Positions 15,410-24,557 of a stretch of DNA of 64,000 nucleotides are shown piece after piece. Where the stretch lies: positions 186,001 through 250,000 of the forward strand of contig JBLHVN010000002.1 in NCBI GenBank assembly GCA_047630275.1. The letters run 5' to 3'. The stretch is from GCA-2720865 sp047630275 (GTDB lineage: Bacteria > Bdellovibrionota > Bacteriovoracia > Bacteriovoracales > Bacteriovoracaceae). How positions within the stretch are numbered: position 1 is the first letter of the stretch; each line of letters begins with the position of its first letter. A program made the translations under genes and the position numbers. Under the pieces are notes generated by a model. The model was not told the origin of the DNA. It saw only the letters and a list, made by a program, of their open reading frames with translations, and searched no databases.

Positions 15410-15829
15410 ATGTTAAAATTCTATCACGGCACTTCACATAATAATGTAGATAACATCGAAAACAACGGTATAGATACAGAGAGAGGTTGCGGAGAGCTAG
15501 GCCAGGGCTTCTATCTAACTGACAAAGCATACGAGGCTTTTAATTGGGCGGACATGCAGCATGGTTTTCATAATAAAGAAGTACTAGAATACACAATAGA
15601 AGAAGAGGAATTTTACAACTTGGAACCATTGGTTCTGGAATACAACAGAGCTGTATATTATAGAAATCGGATCAAAGAAGATGCCGAAACATGCACATTC
15701 CAATTTGAAGAAAGTCTTGTTTGGTCTAATATCGTAGGAGTACAAGGTATCTATGCTGATCAGTTTAAATTAGAAAGCGAAGATTCAGTTAATTGTTTCG
15801 AGCAGAATCCGAGGCGAAGGCTACAATAA
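15410..15829 (+). CDS. DUF3990-like ADP-ribosyltransferase-fold protein
   Basis: A 139-residue protein with GGGAAG before the ATG. YHGTSHNNVDNIENNGID (residues 5-22) and GELGQGFYLTDKAYEAFNWA (30-49) match the DUF3990 pattern, a compact ADP-ribosyltransferase-like fold with the HGT strand and the Phe-Tyr-Leu-Thr strand. DUF3990 genes are often found in toxin-antitoxin-like clusters. The stop codon overlaps the start of the next gene (TAATG), so the two are translationally coupled and probably act together. About 270 bases upstream contain no gene. The substrate is unknown. Confidence 0.7.
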   Translation: MLKFYHGTSHNNVDNIENNGIDTERGCGELGQGFYLTDKAYEAFNWADMQHGFHNKEVLEYTIEEEEFYNLEPLVLEYNRAVYYRNRIKEDAETCTFQFEESLVWSNIVGVQGIYADQFKLESEDSVNCFEQNPRRRLQ

Positions 15830-16242
15830 TGGATAATATTTTATACATGTTCAAAAGTAATGAAGATAAAGGGCTAAAATTTATCACTGACCTGCCGGAA
15901 AATTTTCAGACTTCAGGAGGCTGGTACATTTTCGAGAGATGTGGTCAACTATCTAAAAGTTATAACTTTATCGCTCGATATAAGGAAGAAAAGTTAGCTC
16001 TGCCTCTCATTAAAGAAGGAAGCAATGTTTATACTGTTACACATCCGGAAATTGGAAAAGTTAAATTTGATATCAAAAGAGTTCATTTCTCTTATTCCAA
16101 ATATGTGGGTTCCAAATCAGGCTTCGAAGATGGTGTTTTTTTTAAGGTATTTCCTAGGGATATAGGAATCCTAAACGAGTTGTGCCTGGAGAAAAAATTC
16201 TATTTTTTAGCATCTACTCCGGAAGATTTTAGAAACGAATAA
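15829..16242 (+). CDS. unknown partner of the ART-like gene
   Basis: A 137-residue protein whose ATG shares a base with the stop codon of the ART-like gene; GGCGAAGG lies just before it. I see no family motif: the sequence is a mixed alpha-beta protein rich in Phe, Tyr and Lys, with a central beta region (YTVTHPEIGKVKFDIKRVHF). Coupling suggests an antitoxin, an immunity protein or a second subunit, but the gene order here is enzyme first. It is convergent with the ATPase gene at 16277-18067, 34 bases away, which sits at the end of the restriction operon. Confidence 0.65.
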   Translation: MDNILYMFKSNEDKGLKFITDLPENFQTSGGWYIFERCGQLSKSYNFIARYKEEKLALPLIKEGSNVYTVTHPEIGKVKFDIKRVHFSYSKYVGSKSGFEDGVFFKVFPRDIGILNELCLEKKFYFLASTPEDFRNE

Positions 16243-16276
16243 TAGATAGAGATATATTCTTTTCAAAAAATTTAAA

Positions 16277-18067
16277 TCAGGCCTCAATAATTTCAATCAT
16301 TTTACTTGCAACGAGAGTTAGATATGGATCCACTTCATTATCTGACATCCGTGAAATATACTCTTTCATTCGCTCATTATCGAAGCCGTCATCACCTATA
16401 AATCGTTGAACGTTTACCTTACTATTGACTCTTTTGATACTTTCTTCGTTTAAGTTATTTTCATTAAGTTGACCAAATCCTGAAAGCTCTCCCCAAGAAA
16501 AATCTTCTGGATTACTTTCATCATAATGTGGCCTAGCATTTGGAGAAATAAGGTAACTTTCTATATTTCTTCTATTCCACACAATCGAATGCACATTAAA
16601 TCGAATATTACCTTTTTTCTGCTCACCACTTCGTATGTCTAATCCTTCTCCTGGATAAATATACGAATCTGAGTCACAAATAAAAAAAATGTTCTTCAAA
16701 TTGATCTGATTTTGAGGAATTCTTGATTTTTTGGCTACAAGCAACAGTTCATCGACGAAAATCTTTTTAGCTTTTAACAAATTTTCTCGAGAGTCGTTAT
16801 TTGTCCCAGAACTTCTTTCAACCACAAGCAATCGTTTGTCAAGATTTTCGAAGTCGAAATTAATTTTGATCATCAATTCTTTAAAAATCTCCCAATCGCC
16901 AAGTCCATCTATAAGGACTAAATTTTCAACTGTATGTAAGAGGCTTTTCCATATAGGCGCTCCAAACAATGTTCCGCAAATATCATCCACTAACTTTAGC
17001 TTCTTTGCTGTGTCTGAGATAATCGTTCCGTCCTCTAAAAAAACGATTCGATTGTATTCAGAGTTTGATATCGTCAGAAGATTGTGTGAAGTCGTGAAGA
17101 CATACCCTTCAATATTATCAAAAGATCCCCAAACTTTTTTAATCATTGTGGGATGTATATGGGCATCTACTTCATCCAAAAGAAATAAAGATTCATCATT
17201 ATCAAATAAATCGACCAAAGCTGAGTTCAGTAAGATTTGGAACTCTCCATCACTTAAGTTTCTCAGGCTTACTAAGTTATTCTCTTTAGAAAAAATAATG
17301 TCGGATTTATCTAGAGGAATATATCGAGACCTACTTCCACCTGATGATAAAACCTGTAACATTTGAAAAAAATCATTAATTGCTTCGTTGTGAGTCTCAG
17401 AACTTGCAAATAAAGAAAGCTCAAATAACTGAGTGAAAATAATCGCATTCATTGTGGACCTAGGGTTTGGAGTTAGGTTTTCTTTACTCCCCCAAGAAAT
17501 GTCTACCCTAATATCATTAATAAGCTTTTCTTGATCATCTTCAACTAAACGACTTAAGAATTTTACAATTCGAGATGACTCAAAGCCATAATCAACCCGT
17601 CCCTCTCCCAAATCTTCATAAGCGGCTTTTAACTTATTTCTAAAGCTAGAAGGTAGATACAGTTGAAAATCAAACGAGGCTACTTTTAAGCTAAAATGAT
17701 CCATCCACTTTCGAATATTAGAATCGGATGTCGATAAAAAACTAGCCGCTAAAATTAAAAAAGGTGCCCACTCTTTTGAAAAAAAGAATTTCCTCTTCAC
17801 GCTCTCTTCATCACTCTGACTTACTGAAAAAATACTTCTTCTAGATTGCCAATATAAAGAATTTAGATATTCCTTATATTTAGGCGTGAACGATTCGTTT
17901 ATTCCAGATGAATAAACAATAGAACTATCAAAGTCATTATTTATAAATAAATACTCTAAGAAGGAGGATTTTCCGCTGCCATTTGTTCCAACCAAAACAG
18001 TGAGTCCATTTTCAATTTCCACTTGTTGAGATTTAAGGTTTTTATACTGACCAAGTTCAAACTCCAT
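16277..18067 (-). CDS. OLD-like ATPase with TOPRIM/DUF4435-like C-terminus
   Basis: A 596-residue protein. The ATG at 18067 shares a base with the hsdM stop (TAATG), so it is coupled to the restriction operon. The N-terminal ABC-type ATPase has Walker A GTNGSGKSS (about 28-36), signature LRNLSDGEFQ (about 268) and Walker B LFLLDEVDAHIHP (about 297). The C-terminal part begins VLIDGLGDWEIFKEL, then IFFICDSDSY (about 464) and RRNIESYL (about 500), which fits a TOPRIM-like nuclease or DUF4435 domain of OLD-family defence proteins. Such ATPase-nucleases are found in retron and Gabija-type systems. Here it is the last gene of a type I restriction-modification operon, probably adding an abortive or second-line function. 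Catalytic activity is not proven. Confidence 0.75.
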   Translation of the reverse strand: MEFELGQYKNLKSQQVEIENGLTVLVGTNGSGKSSFLEYLFINNDFDSSIVYSSGINESFTPKYKEYLNSLYWQSRRSIFSVSQSDEESVKRKFFFSKEWAPFLILAASFLSTSDSNIRKWMDHFSLKVASFDFQLYLPSSFRNKLKAAYEDLGEGRVDYGFESSRIVKFLSRLVEDDQEKLINDIRVDISWGSKENLTPNPRSTMNAIIFTQLFELSLFASSETHNEAINDFFQMLQVLSSGGSRSRYIPLDKSDIIFSKENNLVSLRNLSDGEFQILLNSALVDLFDNDESLFLLDEVDAHIHPTMIKKVWGSFDNIEGYVFTTSHNLLTISNSEYNRIVFLEDGTIISDTAKKLKLVDDICGTLFGAPIWKSLLHTVENLVLIDGLGDWEIFKELMIKINFDFENLDKRLLVVERSSGTNNDSRENLLKAKKIFVDELLLVAKKSRIPQNQINLKNIFFICDSDSYIYPGEGLDIRSGEQKKGNIRFNVHSIVWNRRNIESYLISPNARPHYDESNPEDFSWGELSGFGQLNENNLNEESIKRVNSKVNVQRFIGDDGFDNERMKEYISRMSDNEVDPYLTLVASKMIEIIEA

Positions 18068-19515
18068 TACTTTAATTCCCAAATCAACTCATCAATATTT
18101 TTCAAGCTAGATTGAAGTAACTCTTTAATCTCTTCAGCATATTGCTCAGGCTCAAGAAGGTCTTCGGCCTCAATTCCATGTGGGTTATAGTGAGAGGCAG
18201 ATAAGTTTGTCCCTGATTCAAGAACCTTCTCAACTGGAACTAACCAACTTCGCTCAGTCTCTTCACGTTTCTTATATAGCTTTAAAAGCTCCAAAAAGTG
18301 CTTCTCAGTAATCCCATTCTTCTTAGTGAGCTTCTTTTCATCAATAAGTGGAACTTCATAAAACCACACATCTTTAGTCTTCTTTTTCTTATCAAAGAAG
18401 ATGACCGAAGTTTTTACCGCAGAATATGGTAAAAAGACTCCTGCGGGTAAACTCACCACGGAATGAACGTTACAATCTTTAATTAGCTTCTCTTTAAATT
18501 GTTTATAAGCTGAGTTAGTTTGAAATAACACACCTTCAGGTACAATCACTCCTGCTCTACCATTTACTTTAAGAGTCTTTTCCATGTGCTGAAGAAAAAG
18601 AAGTTCCGTGGCATTGGCCTCAATTATAAAGTTTTTTTGGATCATTTTTTGTTCTTTTCCACCAAAAGGCGGATTAGCCACAATAACATCATGCTTCTCG
18701 TGATCTTCAATATCTCTAATATTTCGAGACAAAGTATTACCCTTCACAATTTGTGGGTAATCCATGCCATGAAGAGTCAAGTTCATAAGGCACATAACAA
18801 ATGGAAGTGGAGTCTTCTCTTGTCCAAAGAAGGTTTTATTATTCAAAATCCTTCTATCATCGGGAGTTTTTACCTTCCCAACCATGTGCAGGTGAGCTTC
18901 AGCTAGGAAGCCTCCTGTTCCACAAGCAGGGTCATACAATGTTTCACCTATCTTTGGATCTAAAAGCTTTACCATGGAGCGTACAAGAGGCCTAGGAGTA
19001 TAGAACTCACCTGAGTTACCACCACCTTCTCCCATACCTTTAAGCAGGTCTTCATAGATATGTGAAAGAGTGAACATATCGTCACCAAGCTCAAAATGAA
19101 TTTTCTTAATTTCTTCGATGACATCCCGAAGCAAGTATCCACTATTCACACGATTGTTAGAGTTTTTAAAGATGGCCGAAACAATATCACGAGGGTCTCC
19201 CTCTTTTGTTCCTTCAAGACTTGCTAGATATGGAAACAGCTCATTATTAATAAAGTCATTAAGCTCTTTACCTGTGAGCCCTTTCTTCTGGTCAGTCCAA
19301 TTCTCCCACTGAAATTCTTTTTTAATAAGAGGAGTGTACTTCTTCCCCTCAAGCTCATGGAGGTCAGCTCTCTCTTTTTCCTTATCTGCAAAGAATTTAA
19401 GGTAAAGTATCCATGAAAGAACTTCGGTATAATGGACTGCACCACTAATCCCATCGTCCGTTCTTAAAATATCACAACACTTTTTTACAATACTCGTTAA
19501 TTCGCTTTTGCTCAC
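18067..19515 (-). CDS. hsdM: type I restriction-modification methyltransferase subunit
   Basis: A 482-residue HsdM starting at GTG with AGGATACAAAA before it. Residues about 1-150 are the HsdM N-terminal helical domain. The N6-adenine methylase has the SAM-binding motif DPACGTGGF (about 195-203) and the catalytic NPPF motif in VANPPFGG (about 280-287). It methylates adenine on both halves of the split recognition site when complexed with HsdS. The gene lies 9 bases after hsdS and its stop overlaps the ATPase gene. Length is usual for the family. Confidence 0.95.
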   Translation of the reverse strand: MSKSELTSIVKKCCDILRTDDGISGAVHYTEVLSWILYLKFFADKEKERADLHELEGKKYTPLIKKEFQWENWTDQKKGLTGKELNDFINNELFPYLASLEGTKEGDPRDIVSAIFKNSNNRVNSGYLLRDVIEEIKKIHFELGDDMFTLSHIYEDLLKGMGEGGGNSGEFYTPRPLVRSMVKLLDPKIGETLYDPACGTGGFLAEAHLHMVGKVKTPDDRRILNNKTFFGQEKTPLPFVMCLMNLTLHGMDYPQIVKGNTLSRNIRDIEDHEKHDVIVANPPFGGKEQKMIQKNFIIEANATELLFLQHMEKTLKVNGRAGVIVPEGVLFQTNSAYKQFKEKLIKDCNVHSVVSLPAGVFLPYSAVKTSVIFFDKKKKTKDVWFYEVPLIDEKKLTKKNGITEKHFLELLKLYKKREETERSWLVPVEKVLESGTNLSASHYNPHGIEAEDLLEPEQYAEEIKELLQSSLKNIDELIWELK

Positions 19516-19524
19516 TTTTGTATC

Positions 19525-20991
19525 CTATTTCTTTTTTGTAGTTTTTTTCTTAGCCGTTTTTTTGGCGAACTTTTTCTTAGTTACTTTCTTTTTAGGAGCT
19601 TCTTCAGCTTTCGCCTTCAGTATTTTCTCTAAAAGTTCTTGTCCTGTTCCTTCACTATCTATTTGCTCTACGAGGCGACCTTCAAAGGCCTTATTCAAAG
19701 TACTATCTCTAAATAAGGAAGTATGTTTCTTCATTTTTTCTATATCAAATATAATCTTCTTCAAACCAAAAAGCTCAATATCAATTCTCTTACATAGAGC
19801 TTCAATTTCCCTCATCGGAGGTAGCGGAAAAAGCATGTTTCTCAAAACTGTTAAACTCAAAAATTTCTGAGTTGTTCCTTTCGATGAGTTTCTTACAACT
19901 TCTAAAAACAATGGTGACTCAATAAAAAGCTTGAGAATACTTAGACTCTTAAAGTATTTATTTCTTTTAAACAAAGCTATATTCTTGATACTAAATTCTT
20001 CTGAAGTATCCACAATAATTGGATTTCCAATAGTTCCAATCATTGCCATAAGCAAATCTCCTCTTTGAACCTCTGAACGTATTTTGATAGCCTCATGGTC
20101 TTTCTTGCTAATATAACTGACATTCACCAAATCTAATTGACCAGTTCTTAAGTTTTTCGAAGTAACCAATGGAACCCCCTCCTTAATCAACTTGGGAGAA
20201 TCATGGGTTCCGTCTCTCACGTCAATAATTTCATTCAAACGAACCCACTCCCAACTCTCAGGAATATCAAATGGCTTCTCATCATCGGTGATTGGTGCAA
20301 ACGCTTGCACTTTCTTTTTCTTAGAAGTTTCTGCCTTTTCTCGCTCGGCACGGATTTTTGAAAGCAAAACACTTGCGGGTTCGTCGTCAGGGTTTTGTGG
20401 GATGAGTTCACCACGAAAAGCCTTGGACAACAAAGACTCTCTATATTTCTCAAGTAGCTTTTCAACTTTATTTAAAGAACTTTCAGTCTCATCAATCTTT
20501 TCAAAACAAGACTCTATTTTTTGAACAATGCGTTCTTGTTCATTGGACGGAGGAAGAGCAATTTGACATTGCTTTAAATATTTAAAGTGCCTTGAATAAC
20601 CTTTATGAGGTAGTGGTAAATATTTAAAATAATAATAAAGAAATTTTGACTCCAGTCCATCTGGTGGATAAAGAACCCTAACACCATCAGCCCCTTGAGC
20701 AAAATCAAAATCAATGAACTTGAATGCTAATGTATGGTCTCCAAAAACAATAACAGGCTTATTAAAAATTCTTATTTTTTTATTATCATCAATGTAGCCA
20801 GCTATTAGCTCCTGACCTTGGTCAACAACAGGAATCGAACCTTCCTCTTGAAATTTACTCTTGGGAGTTTTTTTTCTTGAGTCTGTCTTATCCTCAATAA
20901 TTTTTTCAAAATTAACAGACGACCACGATGAAGGAATTATTTCAAGTTCATTTTCACAATATCTTCTTATATATTCAGCTTCACCAATCAT
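19525..20991 (-). CDS. hsdS: type I restriction-modification specificity subunit
   Basis: A 488-residue HsdS with two target-recognition domains. TRD1 starts near residue 15 (IPSSWSSVNFEKIIEDKTD), and TRD2 at about 245 (PESWEWVRLNEIIDVRDGTHD). Each is followed by a helical spacer (LPPSNEQERIVQKIESCFEK and LPPMREIEALCKRIDIEL), and the first contains YRESLLSKAFRGELIPQNPDDEPAS, typical of HsdS. The last 30 residues are almost entirely Lys, Ala and Thr, a tail that HsdS proteins do not usually have. Its start overlaps the previous gene by 4 bases. The recognised DNA site cannot be read from sequence alone. Confidence 0.95.
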   Translation of the reverse strand: MIGEAEYIRRYCENELEIIPSSWSSVNFEKIIEDKTDSRKKTPKSKFQEEGSIPVVDQGQELIAGYIDDNKKIRIFNKPVIVFGDHTLAFKFIDFDFAQGADGVRVLYPPDGLESKFLYYYFKYLPLPHKGYSRHFKYLKQCQIALPPSNEQERIVQKIESCFEKIDETESSLNKVEKLLEKYRESLLSKAFRGELIPQNPDDEPASVLLSKIRAEREKAETSKKKKVQAFAPITDDEKPFDIPESWEWVRLNEIIDVRDGTHDSPKLIKEGVPLVTSKNLRTGQLDLVNVSYISKKDHEAIKIRSEVQRGDLLMAMIGTIGNPIIVDTSEEFSIKNIALFKRNKYFKSLSILKLFIESPLFLEVVRNSSKGTTQKFLSLTVLRNMLFPLPPMREIEALCKRIDIELFGLKKIIFDIEKMKKHTSLFRDSTLNKAFEGRLVEQIDSEGTGQELLEKILKAKAEEAPKKKVTKKKFAKKTAKKKTTKKK

Positions 20992-21599
20992 AATTTATTA
21001 CCATAAAATTCTAATAACAACTCATCAAACAACCCTACAAGCTTTCGCTCTCTAAAGAGTCTAGCTAGAGATGGGTTCATCTCGATGACTTCTTTTGTCA
21101 TTCTTAAAATATCAAAGTGTTTAGTCTGATAATCAGCGATGACACTTTGAAATATACTATTACTTCGATTTCTTTCATTTTTAGTTATTAGACTCTCTCC
21201 AAAAAGAAAGTGCTTTAAAAAATCTACTTCATCCACATTCTCGGCATGAGACTGAACAAAGGAGTAATCTGACAAGAGTTCTTTATCTACTTCCTCAAAG
21301 GTCATTTCTTCTTGAATGCCTGCTATATTTTCCACCGATGAGAACGCTTCAGAAACTTGCTCTATGCTTCCAATTACTTTTGATAACTTTCTTTTCTCTC
21401 TAGCCAGTGACAACTCATCGATAACTCTATCTGAAATATCATAAAGATTTGAAGTATCTTCACGTCTAAGTTTTGACTTCATTGCTGAAATAATACGAGG
21501 GTCAACCTCTATGACTTCTTCAGAATAAGGCTTAAGCTTAATCGTTCCTTGAGGCTTTCCATAAGTCAGAATGTTTAAATAATCCGTATCACTCGTCAT
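20988..21599 (-). CDS. unknown gene between hsdR and hsdS
   Basis: A 203-residue protein. Its start shares a base with the hsdR stop (TAATG) and its stop overlaps the hsdS start by 4 bases (ATGA), so it is fully embedded in the restriction operon. It is acidic and largely helical, with no visible catalytic motif; IDELSLAREKRKLSKVIGSIEQVSEAF looks like a coiled or packed helix. Type I systems normally need only R, M and S. This could be an accessory regulator of restriction or a factor joining the OLD-like ATPase to the complex. I do not recognise the family. Confidence 0.75.
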   Translation of the reverse strand: MTSDTDYLNILTYGKPQGTIKLKPYSEEVIEVDPRIISAMKSKLRREDTSNLYDISDRVIDELSLAREKRKLSKVIGSIEQVSEAFSSVENIAGIQEEMTFEEVDKELLSDYSFVQSHAENVDEVDFLKHFLFGESLITKNERNRSNSIFQSVIADYQTKHFDILRMTKEVIEMNPSLARLFRERKLVGLFDELLLEFYGNKL

Positions 21600-24127
21600 T
21601 AAGCACTAATCCTTTCGTCGTATAAGGCTTCCTGAAATCCATTCACGAATGTCTTGGTCTCATCCATTCCACCCAAAATATCTTTGATACCTTGTATTCC
21701 ACCATGCTTTGCCATTGTTGGAACTTGGAAAAATTCAGGGGTAAATGCAAGAGATGAGAAATCTTCAGTTTCGTAAACACTTAATATGTCTGAGATTAAA
21801 TTCCCGTGTTTATCATTTTTTGCTTTAAAGAAGTCAGAGTTTAGCACTTTTGCTTTTTGAACTCTTTCTTCTTTGGTTAGAAACTTCTCTTTAAAAATAA
21901 GATTGGATAATACGTCGTACATATCCACATCTCTCGTTCCATGCTTTTGAAAGAAGATACTCTTTAACGCTTCCATACTAAATTCAAGTTCTGAGAGAGT
22001 CTCTTCATTAAACTGATTTCTTTTGGTTATATCTCCCCAAATAGATGCAAGCGTTTGCACATCGGGAACGTGCTGTAGAAAAGATTTTGAAGAATAAAGA
22101 ATATAGTCATCGGCATCAACTGGCTTGCCACCGATTGTTAGAGTTTCAGTTTCTGCAACAATACCAACTCTTCCTGATAAGAAGTCCTCACTCATACGAA
22201 AGCGAATTTCACGGGCCCGCTCTTCGTCATTTTCTTCGTAAATCCCTTTAGACTCACCTTCACCTGTAACATTCTCTTCAATTTCTTTAGTCGCTACTGG
22301 AACTTCTGCTTCAGGGGACTCTGCTTGCTCATCATTGTCATCAACAACTAGAACACCTTCATCTACAAAATCTTGTGCTTCATCATCCCACTCTGGGTCA
22401 TTAAAAAGCTGAGTTGAGTAGTTAGCGTATTCTAAGATGTAAAAGCCTAGCTTCTCACGACTTTTATCTAGTGGTTCATAAGTTCTAGTCCCACGGCCAA
22501 TGATTTGTTTAAATTCAACCATTGAACCGATATTTCTAAAAATTACGACGTTCTTCACGTTCTTAACATCAACTCCCGTTGTGAGAAGTCTTGAAGTCGT
22601 TACAATAACAGGTTGAAAAGCATCTAAGTTTTGAAATTTTTCAAGGTCAGCGTACTTTCCATTACTATCTTTATCGGCCCCTGTAATACGAACGGCATAA
22701 TCACCATCATAATCAGAGAGGCCATACTTCACTTTGTATTTTGCAAAAGCTTCCCGACAATACTTGGCCATATCAAGAGCATGACGTTGGTCTAAACAAA
22801 AGACGAGTGTTTTTCCAAGTGGGTCAGTGGCAAATAAATGTCTTAGTAAATGATAGGCAAAGGCCCTCGTTCTTTGAGGAATAGAGAGCTTTCTTTCAAA
22901 GTCAGGAGTTAAGTAATCTTTAACTTCTAATTTTTGCCCTTTAACATCTTCAATATTTCCACTTTCAGGTCTGTATCCCAAAGCATCAATATTTGAAGTC
23001 ACTCGCTTGATTATATAAGGCGAGAGGTATCCATCTTCAATTCCATCTTTAAGTGAATAAGTCACAACTGGTTCACCAAAGTGAGCATAAGTATCATTTG
23101 ACTCGTTTCTCTTAGGTGTTGCAGTTAAACCAACTTGGATGGCCTTATCAAAATATTTTAAGAGTCTAAACCAAGAACTCTCTTCTTTTCCGTCCTGACT
23201 TCTTCTTGCTCCCCTATGGGCCTCATCAATTACAATTAAATCAAAGTAATCAGGTGGGAACTCTTTAAACCTATCAGGTCTTCCAACTTTCTTATTTTCG
23301 TCTTCATCATCTACGCCAACAAGAGTCTGATAAATTCCAAAATACAAATCTCTTCCAAGTGGAAACTTATCGTCTTTAGGAGTTAGCCTATAACAAGCAT
23401 CCTTATCCATTGCATTATCAAAATCTGCAAAGGCTTGGTCAGCTAAAAGGTTTCTATCAACAATGAATAAGATTTTCTTAACGAACTTTGCTTTCCAAAG
23501 TTTATAAACAAGCTGAATAGAAGTGAACGTCTTTCCTGTTCCAGTGGCCATTGTGATAAGGACACGATTGTTTCCATGAAGAATAGACTCAATTGATTTA
23601 TTAACCGCAGTCTCTTGGTAGTAACGGGGCTTTCTTCTTTGCCCAATAGCAGACTCGTCATAATATTCGTGAGTTAAAGAATCTACGACTTCAGGCTTAT
23701 TTTCGAGGTTAGATAACTCCAACCACATAGCAAACAGCTCTTCAGGAGTATGAAACTTATCTACTGTTTCTTGAGTATTCGTTTTTAAATTATAGAATTC
23801 AATCTGATGCCCATTAGTAGAATAGGCAAACCAAAGACCCAGCTTTCTTGCATAGTCCTTCGCTTGTTTTTCTCCTTCCATGTGAGAGAGGTCTTCTTTT
23901 TTAGCTTCAACAATCGCTATAGCTTTAGATTTTGAGTAACGAAGAAGATAGTCAGCAGTCTTCCCGCTATTTTTTTGGCGTTCAGGTTTGGAACCATGAA
24001 ATATAATACGATCTTTGGTTATGACGTATTCCCACTCCACTTGCCATGGATACTCGTCCCAACCAGTTTCTCTTAATTTCGGTTCTATTAATTCTTTACG
24101 AGTCTGTGCCTCGCTTCGGCCGGCCAT
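21599..24127 (-). CDS. hsdR: type I restriction endonuclease subunit R
   Basis: An 842-residue HsdR with AAGGAAG before the ATG. The N-terminal nuclease has Asp59 and EAK (74-76, in AIAIVEAKKED), the PD-(D/E)xK core. The motor follows: MATGTGKTFTS (Walker A, about 190), VIDEAHRGARR (DEAH, about 300), VGLTATP, then TGVDVKNVKNVVIFRNI and QIIGRGTRTYE of helicase domain 2. The C-terminal part resembles the EcoEI-type R C-terminal domain. It translocates DNA and cuts when foreign, unmethylated sites are met. First gene of the coupled five-gene operon. An acidic linker (EQAESPEAEVPVATKEIEEN) lies near residue 605. Confidence 0.95.
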   Translation of the reverse strand: MAGRSEAQTRKELIEPKLRETGWDEYPWQVEWEYVITKDRIIFHGSKPERQKNSGKTADYLLRYSKSKAIAIVEAKKEDLSHMEGEKQAKDYARKLGLWFAYSTNGHQIEFYNLKTNTQETVDKFHTPEELFAMWLELSNLENKPEVVDSLTHEYYDESAIGQRRKPRYYQETAVNKSIESILHGNNRVLITMATGTGKTFTSIQLVYKLWKAKFVKKILFIVDRNLLADQAFADFDNAMDKDACYRLTPKDDKFPLGRDLYFGIYQTLVGVDDEDENKKVGRPDRFKEFPPDYFDLIVIDEAHRGARRSQDGKEESSWFRLLKYFDKAIQVGLTATPKRNESNDTYAHFGEPVVTYSLKDGIEDGYLSPYIIKRVTSNIDALGYRPESGNIEDVKGQKLEVKDYLTPDFERKLSIPQRTRAFAYHLLRHLFATDPLGKTLVFCLDQRHALDMAKYCREAFAKYKVKYGLSDYDGDYAVRITGADKDSNGKYADLEKFQNLDAFQPVIVTTSRLLTTGVDVKNVKNVVIFRNIGSMVEFKQIIGRGTRTYEPLDKSREKLGFYILEYANYSTQLFNDPEWDDEAQDFVDEGVLVVDDNDEQAESPEAEVPVATKEIEENVTGEGESKGIYEENDEERAREIRFRMSEDFLSGRVGIVAETETLTIGGKPVDADDYILYSSKSFLQHVPDVQTLASIWGDITKRNQFNEETLSELEFSMEALKSIFFQKHGTRDVDMYDVLSNLIFKEKFLTKEERVQKAKVLNSDFFKAKNDKHGNLISDILSVYETEDFSSLAFTPEFFQVPTMAKHGGIQGIKDILGGMDETKTFVNGFQEALYDERISA

Positions 24128-24314
24128 ATTTCTTCCTTGAAACTAGCAAATTATTAGATGATCCAATGAAGATAGTTTAGTAATTTTAATAACCTATGTC
24201 TATGCCCCTACGAAAATAACAAGTAAGACAACAAAAGGTGTTTAAATAAAAAGTATTTGGCCTTTTGATTCATTTATGACATTCTAAAACCGATAAGATT
24301 TCAAGGAGAAAGAA

Positions 24315-24557
24315 ATGTTATTCCCAATGGAAACTGATTATTTAACCTGGGCCAATAAATACAACCTAAGAGTTAAAGTTGGAAAGTGCCATAGTTGTGG
24401 CAAAGAGGTGATAACAAATATTCCCTTTGCATTGTCAGGTTACAGAGGTCTTAAGTCTGAAGACCATGGCTGCGGTGACTACTACACTTGGAAAACTTTT
24501 AAGCCCATTGGAGAAAAAGAAAAACTCAAATGGGCTAAAGTCTCATCAACGATGTGA
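24315..24557 (+). CDS. small zinc-ribbon-like protein
   Basis: An 80-residue protein with TTTCAAGGAGAAAG before the ATG. It has KCHSCGKEV (about 23-31), one metal-binding CxxC pair, and a later HGCGDYYTWK that could provide the second pair (His-x-Cys), so a small zinc-binding fold is likely. It starts divergently from hsdR, 187 bases away, and its 3' end overlaps the minus-strand gene at 24546 by 12 bases. Possible role in nucleic-acid binding or control of the restriction operon is inferred from place only. Confidence 0.65.
   Translation: MLFPMETDYLTWANKYNLRVKVGKCHSCGKEVITNIPFALSGYRGLKSEDHGCGDYYTWKTFKPIGEKEKLKWAKVSSTM

Noticed and set aside
16731..17366. A 211-codon plus-strand frame inside the OLD-like ATPase gene
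   Set aside because: The opposite strand has Walker A, signature and Walker B motifs; the plus frame has a Ser/Phe/Lys-rich shadow composition.
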